The translations under genes were made by a program, and so were the position numbers. 9,104 nt of DNA from Rhodococcus rhodnii (GTDB taxonomy: Bacteria > Actinomycetota > Actinomycetes > Mycobacteriales > Pseudonocardiaceae), in the NCBI GenBank assembly GCA_000720375.1, contig JOAA01000079.1, positions 1-9,104 of the forward strand, written 5' to 3'. The stretch's first letter is position 1. The number at the start of each line of letters is the position of its first letter. Below the pieces are notes generated by a model. It saw only the letters and a list, made by a program, of their open reading frames with translations, had not been told where the DNA came from and did not search any database. Below, piece after piece: positions 5,670 to 9,104 of this stretch.

Positions 5670-6410
5670 TCAGTCGTCGACCGAGGCGAGGGCCGTCATT
5701 CCGGTCGCCATCAGCTCCACCTCGGCTTCGGTCCGGCCATCGACCAGTTTCTCCTGGCTCAGGCCGTCCACGCTGGCTAAACACAGCGACGCGGCCTCGG
5801 CCCCGACGGCACGCGCGACCACCAAAACCGCAGCGGTCTCCATGTCGACGGCCTTGACCCCGTACCGCCCGAGCTCCTCCATCCGCGCCTGAGTCTCCGC
5901 GGCCCGCGACGGCTCAGCGGCGAACATCTCCGTGTAAAAGCCGTCGTACGAAGCGATCAGCCCAGCCGTCCAAGGCCGCGAACCAGCCGAGAGCACCGAC
6001 CGCAAAGCCGTGTTCAAACCGTGTGAGGCAATGGCCGGGAAGCCCAACGGCAAATACGTGCCAGAAGTCGATTCATTCCGGACGCCACCCTCAGCAAGGA
6101 CGAAAGATCCCAGCGAAGTCCCGCCGATACCCAAAACGGTCCCAAGACGCAGGAACCGGCGAACACCCAGCATGGCCAGCTCATGCAAGACAACCCCGGC
6201 AATGGGTGCACCCATGCCAAAAGCAGCCACGGTCATCAACCGACCCTGGTAAGACCCGGTCACAGCACTCAGGCCACGGTCCTCGTTGAGCACGCGCGGG
6301 TTGTCCAACAGGGCCGCTGCCTTCGTGACGCGGCCACGGTCGCCAACCAACACCGCGCGGTCGGCGACCTCATCAGCTGAGCATCGGAGGAACCACGCGT
6401 GATCACCCAT
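5670..6410 (-). CDS. Nucleoside phosphorylase, uridine/purine phosphorylase-like (NP-I family)
   Basis: A 246-residue enzyme expected to split a nucleoside with phosphate into a free base and ribose 1-phosphate in the cytoplasm. It has the PNP_UDP_1 layout: VGDRGRV (22-28), a variant of the phosphate-binding GDPxR loop; the FGMGAPIAGVVLHELAMLGV helix region (64-83); FLRLGT (86-91), with Arg88 and Thr91 expected near phosphate and ribose; and VDMETAAVL (188-196), the Met-Glu motif that holds the ribose hydroxyls. Length fits uridine phosphorylase (about 253). Base specificity cannot be read from this. ATG at 6410 overlaps the end of the kinase gene by 8 bases (ATGGGTGA) and has no clear Shine-Dalgarno, which points to coupled translation. 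The frame stays open farther upstream, but there it is the shadow of the kinase. It is the last gene of the operon, running convergent to the repeat region. Confidence 0.9.
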   Translation of the reverse strand: MGDHAWFLRCSADEVADRAVLVGDRGRVTKAAALLDNPRVLNEDRGLSAVTGSYQGRLMTVAAFGMGAPIAGVVLHELAMLGVRRFLRLGTVLGIGGTSLGSFVLAEGGVRNESTSGTYLPLGFPAIASHGLNTALRSVLSAGSRPWTAGLIASYDGFYTEMFAAEPSRAAETQARMEELGRYGVKAVDMETAAVLVVARAVGAEAASLCLASVDGLSQEKLVDGRTEAEVELMATGMTALASVDD

Positions 6411-7272
6411 TGACGGGCAGCCGTTCAAGCAGCATGGCCGTCGCGGCTTCCACTCCGCGCTCCGCTGCCTGCCTGGTCTCGTCCGGGTGCTCCAGCAGGC
6501 TCGCCACCATGCCCGCGAAGAACATGTCGCCTGCGCCTGTCGTGTCCACCGCGTCGATCTCCGTGCACGGGACCATGTCGTGCAGGTCGCCGCGCCAGAT
6601 TCGCACACCCGCTGGGCCGTGTGTCTCGGCGAGCAACGCGTTCGGGCGTGTGCGCTCCAGCAAGGTACGGGGCGCGACGATTCGGTCGAGGAACACGCGT
6701 TCGCGGGCGCTGAAGCTGACGACGCTCGCTCGCGCGAGGATCCGGTGTACGACGCCGGGCGAGTACGCGTCCGGGTCGCCCTTCACGCCCCACGCCAGTT
6801 CCTGGGAGTCCGTCAGCAGGTCGAGCACCTCGAGGTTGGCCGGCCTAGGACCGACCATCAGGCACACCCAGTCGCAGCTTTCGACGATCTCGCGCTGCTG
6901 GGCGGTCAGGTTGCCGGCCGCGCGGTCGCCTGGGTCGTACACGACGACGGTTTCGCCGTCGGGGCCGTAGAACAGGTAGCACGAGGGGGTGCGGATGCTG
7001 TCGGTCGAGATGCCTGAGATGTTCACGCCGTACGCGCTGAGCCGGTCCATGTACTCCTTGCCCGGCTCGTCGTCGCCGACCCACGTGATGGCGTGCACCT
7101 CGTGGCCTGCCGCGGCCAGGCCGCGGGCGGCGTGCGCGATGCCGCCGATCCCTGGCCATGGGTCCGACAGACGGCGTTTGATCAAGGTTGTCCCCGCGGC
7201 CGCACGGAACTCGTCGCACTCCATCGAGTGGTCCATGCTGGCGTAACCGACGACAGCGACCCGGCTGCTCAC
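6403..7272 (-). CDS. PfkB-family carbohydrate/nucleoside kinase
   Basis: A 289-residue ribokinase-family kinase. It transfers the ATP gamma-phosphate to a sugar or nucleoside hydroxyl. The N-terminal half has the substrate-side signature around PGIGGIAHAARGLAAAGHEV (40-59). Here position 48 is Ala, where ribokinases usually have Asn in GGxxxN. The C-terminal signature DTTGAGDMFFAGM (243-255) contains the anion hole and the catalytic base Asp249. The second half is intact, so an active enzyme is likely, but with a substrate other than plain ribose. Start: GTG at 7272, sharing GTGA with the stop of the preceding cysteine hydrolase gene, with GGAG five bases upstream. Neighbours suggest a nucleoside or its ribose moiety as substrate; adenosine/inosine kinase or sugar kinase activity are all possible. 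Confidence 0.9.
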   Translation of the reverse strand: MSSRVAVVGYASMDHSMECDEFRAAAGTTLIKRRLSDPWPGIGGIAHAARGLAAAGHEVHAITWVGDDEPGKEYMDRLSAYGVNISGISTDSIRTPSCYLFYGPDGETVVVYDPGDRAAGNLTAQQREIVESCDWVCLMVGPRPANLEVLDLLTDSQELAWGVKGDPDAYSPGVVHRILARASVVSFSARERVFLDRIVAPRTLLERTRPNALLAETHGPAGVRIWRGDLHDMVPCTEIDAVDTTGAGDMFFAGMVASLLEHPDETRQAAERGVEAATAMLLERLPVNG

Positions 7273-7835
7273 AGTCGCTCCAATGCCTGCTCGAGCGATA
7301 CCACGGACCCGAAATACCGGTCGATGTCTTCCAGCGACGCCTCGGCTAGATGCGGCCGGTTCGAGTTGGTGGCCTCTTTCACCAAAAGGATCTCATATCC
7401 GGCAGCGAACGCGTCCTGAACCGTTGCCCGGACGCACACATTGGTCTTCACGCCGGCGATCACCAGCGTTTCGATGCCTTGTTCGCGCAGCAATAGATCC
7501 AGGTCGGTGCCGTAGAACGCGGAGTACCGCCGTTTGGGCAGCTCGATCTCGTTTGGCCTGTCCACCGGCTCGAATCCGGCCACGTAGGGTGACTGGTCGT
7601 CACCGATTTCGCAGTGCACCGGAATTTTCTTGTGCTCGAAGTCGGCGAGTCCTGGCCGGTGCCGTTCCACCGTATGGACGATCAGTCGGTCCCGTTCGCG
7701 GGCTTTGTCCAAAAGCTGCCCGCATGCGTCGAGAACTTTCACCGAATCCGGATAGTAGGCCGGCTTGCCGGGCGCGAAAAACGCGTCCAGCACGTCGATC
7801 ATGATTAACGCGACCGGATTGCTGCCATCGGCCAT
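7269..7835 (-). CDS. Isochorismatase-family cysteine hydrolase (nicotinamidase-like)
   Basis: A 188-residue cytoplasmic amidohydrolase of the isochorismatase/nicotinamidase superfamily. The triad is visible: Asp14 (IMIDVLDAF), Lys101 (PKRRYSAF) and the nucleophile Cys134 (GVKTNVCVRAT). Nicotinamidases also bind a metal through D-x-H, a second His, and a His before Cys. Here the matching segments read Glu57-Arg58-His59 and His74-Cys75 (IPVHCEIGDD), so the site is partly kept. This supports amide hydrolysis and makes a nicotinamidase or related ureido/carbamoyl hydrolase plausible; isochorismate is unlikely in this setting. ATG at 7835 lies only 3 bases after the permease stop and the gene shares GTGA with the kinase, so it belongs to the nucleoside operon. 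It may process the base released by the phosphorylase. Confidence 0.88.
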   Translation of the reverse strand: MADGSNPVALIMIDVLDAFFAPGKPAYYPDSVKVLDACGQLLDKARERDRLIVHTVERHRPGLADFEHKKIPVHCEIGDDQSPYVAGFEPVDRPNEIELPKRRYSAFYGTDLDLLLREQGIETLVIAGVKTNVCVRATVQDAFAAGYEILLVKEATNSNRPHLAEASLEDIDRYFGSVVSLEQALERL

Positions 7836-7838
7836 GCT

Positions 7839-8693
7839 TCAGCCTGCCCTTCGAGCTTTTCCCCGAACTTCGCGGACGGCCGTGGCCGTCAGAACCGCGA
7901 TGACCACAAGATACGGCAGTGTCTGGATCAGCTGGGCCGGCACTCCAGCGGTCTGCAGCCGTGCCTGTGCGGCGTCGAACACCGCGAACAGCAGGCAGGC
8001 GAGCGCCGTCGGCAGCGGCCGGGCCCGGCCGAAGTAGAACGCGGCCAATGCGATGAACCCGCGTCCAGCCACCATGTCCTCATTGAAAAGCCCCACCTGG
8101 CCGAGAACAAGGTGCGATCCGGCGATTCCGGCGAACACACCGGCCAACGCGCCCGCCGTGTCGCGGATCCGGTTGGCCGGCAAGCCGAGTGCGTTCGCCG
8201 CGTCGAATCCGTCGCCGGTGGCGCGAAGCCGCAGCCCGGCAACGGTGTTGCGCAACGACCACCCGATCACCGGGACAAGAATGATTGTCAGCAAGAACAA
8301 CGGGTCCAGCCCGAGGACGCGCGGCAACGGGTCGAGTCCGGCCACGCGCAACGTGCCGGACACGTCGAAGACGCTGCGCAGCAGGTAGCCGATCAGTCCG
8401 CTGATCACGATGGTGAAGCCGAGCCCGGCGATGATCTCGTTCGCGCCGAGCCTGGTGATGCTCAAGGACATCAGCAGGCCGATCACGCCGCCGGTCGCGC
8501 CCGCCGCGAGCACACCGAGCACCCAGTTGCCAGTCGCGCCTGAAATCAGCGCACCGACCAGTGCCCCGGCGAGCATTTGGCCTTCCAGACCGATGTTCAC
8601 GACCCCGCCGACGCGATGCAGCAAGCCGCCCAACGCGGCCAGGGCCAGCGGCGTCCACAGCAGCAAGGCCGACATCAACAGACCGGTGATCAT
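7839..8693 (-). CDS. ABC transporter permease, nucleoside (BmpA/NupQ) type
   Basis: A 284-residue inner-membrane permease of the BPD_transp_2 (RbsC/LivH-like) family. The hallmark GGVVNIGLEGQM follows the first helices, and GANEIIAGLGFTIVISGLIGYLLR is the counterpart of the NEVVSGLxLN region in YufQ/NupQ-like subunits. About eight hydrophobic segments are visible. I place the start at ATG 8693, not the upstream GTG at 8705. The ATG overlaps the previous stop as ATGA, and GGAGG (complement at 8699-8703) lies five bases before it, exactly where the GTG codon would begin. With the partner permease it should form the membrane channel of an importer that takes nucleosides from a BMP-type lipoprotein; the ATPase and lipoprotein genes presumably lie to the right, outside the window. 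Confidence 0.92.
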   Translation of the reverse strand: MITGLLMSALLLWTPLALAALGGLLHRVGGVVNIGLEGQMLAGALVGALISGATGNWVLGVLAAGATGGVIGLLMSLSITRLGANEIIAGLGFTIVISGLIGYLLRSVFDVSGTLRVAGLDPLPRVLGLDPLFLLTIILVPVIGWSLRNTVAGLRLRATGDGFDAANALGLPANRIRDTAGALAGVFAGIAGSHLVLGQVGLFNEDMVAGRGFIALAAFYFGRARPLPTALACLLFAVFDAAQARLQTAGVPAQLIQTLPYLVVIAVLTATAVREVRGKARRAG

Positions 8694-9104
8694 CGCTGCC
8701 TCCACAGCCGGACGACGGCGAAGACCATCACGGTGCCGGACAGCACGTCCACGATGTCCAGGGGGATGTCGCTGAACAACTGGGCCGTTGTGCCCGCGGA
8801 AGCCAATGCTCCGAACAGGATCGCGCCGAGCACCACGCCGACAGCACTGTTACGGCCAAGAAGTGCCACAGCGATCCCTGTGAAGCCGTAGCCGGGGGAG
8901 AAGCCGTCGACGAATCGGTGAACGACACCCAATGCATGCGCGGCGCCGCCGAGCCCGGCGATGGCGCCGGAGATGAGCATCGACACGACGATGACGCGAC
9001 CGACGCGGATGCCTTGTGCGGCGGCGAACCGCGGGTTCAGCCCGGTCTGGCGCAGTTCGTAGCCGAGCACCGAATGCTTGATCCATACGGCGTACAGCGC
9101 GACC
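8690..9104 (-). CDS. ABC transporter permease, nucleoside (NupP) type, C-terminal part
   Basis: The reading frame is open to the right edge of the window, so only the last 138 or so residues are present; any start inside the window would be artificial. The sequence has the YELRQTGLNPRFAAAQGI cytoplasmic coupling segment, then helices, and the family motif PGYGFTGIAVALLGRNSAVGVVLGAILFG typical of YufP/NupP-type nucleoside permeases. The C-terminus ends with a basic tail (RLWRQR). Its stop overlaps the start of the next permease by four bases (ATGA), as is normal for paired permeases of one complex. The substrate class is inferred from family and from the downstream phosphorylase and kinase. 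Confidence 0.92.
   Translation of the reverse strand, partial: VALYAVWIKHSVLGYELRQTGLNPRFAAAQGIRVGRVIVVSMLISGAIAGLGGAAHALGVVHRFVDGFSPGYGFTGIAVALLGRNSAVGVVLGAILFGALASAGTTAQLFSDIPLDIVDVLSGTVMVFAVVRLWRQR

Noticed and set aside
5506..5892. Plus-strand open frames through the repeats and the end of the phosphorylase
   Set aside because: No ribosome-binding site, antisense to a clear gene, and the repeat offset of 160 is not a multiple of three, so no repeated peptide is encoded.
6411..6608. Upstream extension of the phosphorylase frame
   Set aside because: It lies wholly inside the kinase gene, is Arg/Trp/Ser-rich, and the family's N-terminus begins at about the ATG at 6410.
8694..8705. GTG at 8705 as start of the second permease
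   Set aside because: This stretch contains the GGAGG Shine-Dalgarno of the ATG at 8693, which also forms the usual ATGA overlap.

Overview
This window looks like the chromosome of a high-GC actinomycete. The evidence is an Lsr2 nucleoid protein and a DUF3145 protein (both essentially actinobacterial), frequent GTG starts and GC-rich third positions. The style of the proteins suggests Pseudonocardiales (Amycolatopsis and relatives), but that placement is a guess from memory, not a computation.

Layout, left to right. Bases 1-92 are the 3' part of a 5S rRNA, so the window opens at the end of a plus-strand rrn operon, which is closed by a 14-bp hairpin terminator (101-132). A large nested inverted repeat (140-216) lies between this terminator and a block of minus-strand genes. 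In the direction of transcription that block holds a membrane-anchored protein with a nuclease-like but apparently inactive cytoplasmic domain (2522-3811), an Lsr2 protein (1900-2250) with a strong 15-bp terminator hairpin (1834-1871), an alpha/beta-hydrolase-fold protein that has lost the usual catalytic residues (846-1784), and a Tat-exported zinc amidase of the AmpD/PGRP type (237-812). Two plus-strand genes follow: DUF3145 (4139-4642) and a single-pass membrane protein (4662-5270).

The 400-bp gap 5271-5669, between convergent genes, is the most unusual non-coding stretch. It holds a GC-rich hairpin and then three head-to-tail copies of a 75-85 bp unit. Units 1 and 3 each begin with an exact match to the DnaA box TTATCCACA (reverse strand), and the actinobacterial variant TTGTCCACA lies just upstream of unit 1.

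The right third (5670-9104) is one tightly packed minus-strand operon for uptake and breakdown of a nucleoside-like compound. Transcription enters from the right edge: a permease (cut by the window), a second permease, an isochorismatase-family cysteine hydrolase, a PfkB-family sugar/nucleoside kinase and a uridine/purine-phosphorylase-like enzyme. Junctions are ATGA, a 3-nt gap, GTGA and an 8-nt overlap, so the genes are probably translationally coupled. The permeases match the BmpA/NupNOPQ class of nucleoside ABC importers. The hydrolase keeps a nicotinamidase-like triad and part of the metal site, so nicotinamide riboside is one possible substrate, among others.

No CRISPR array, insertion sequence, prophage gene or tRNA was seen.
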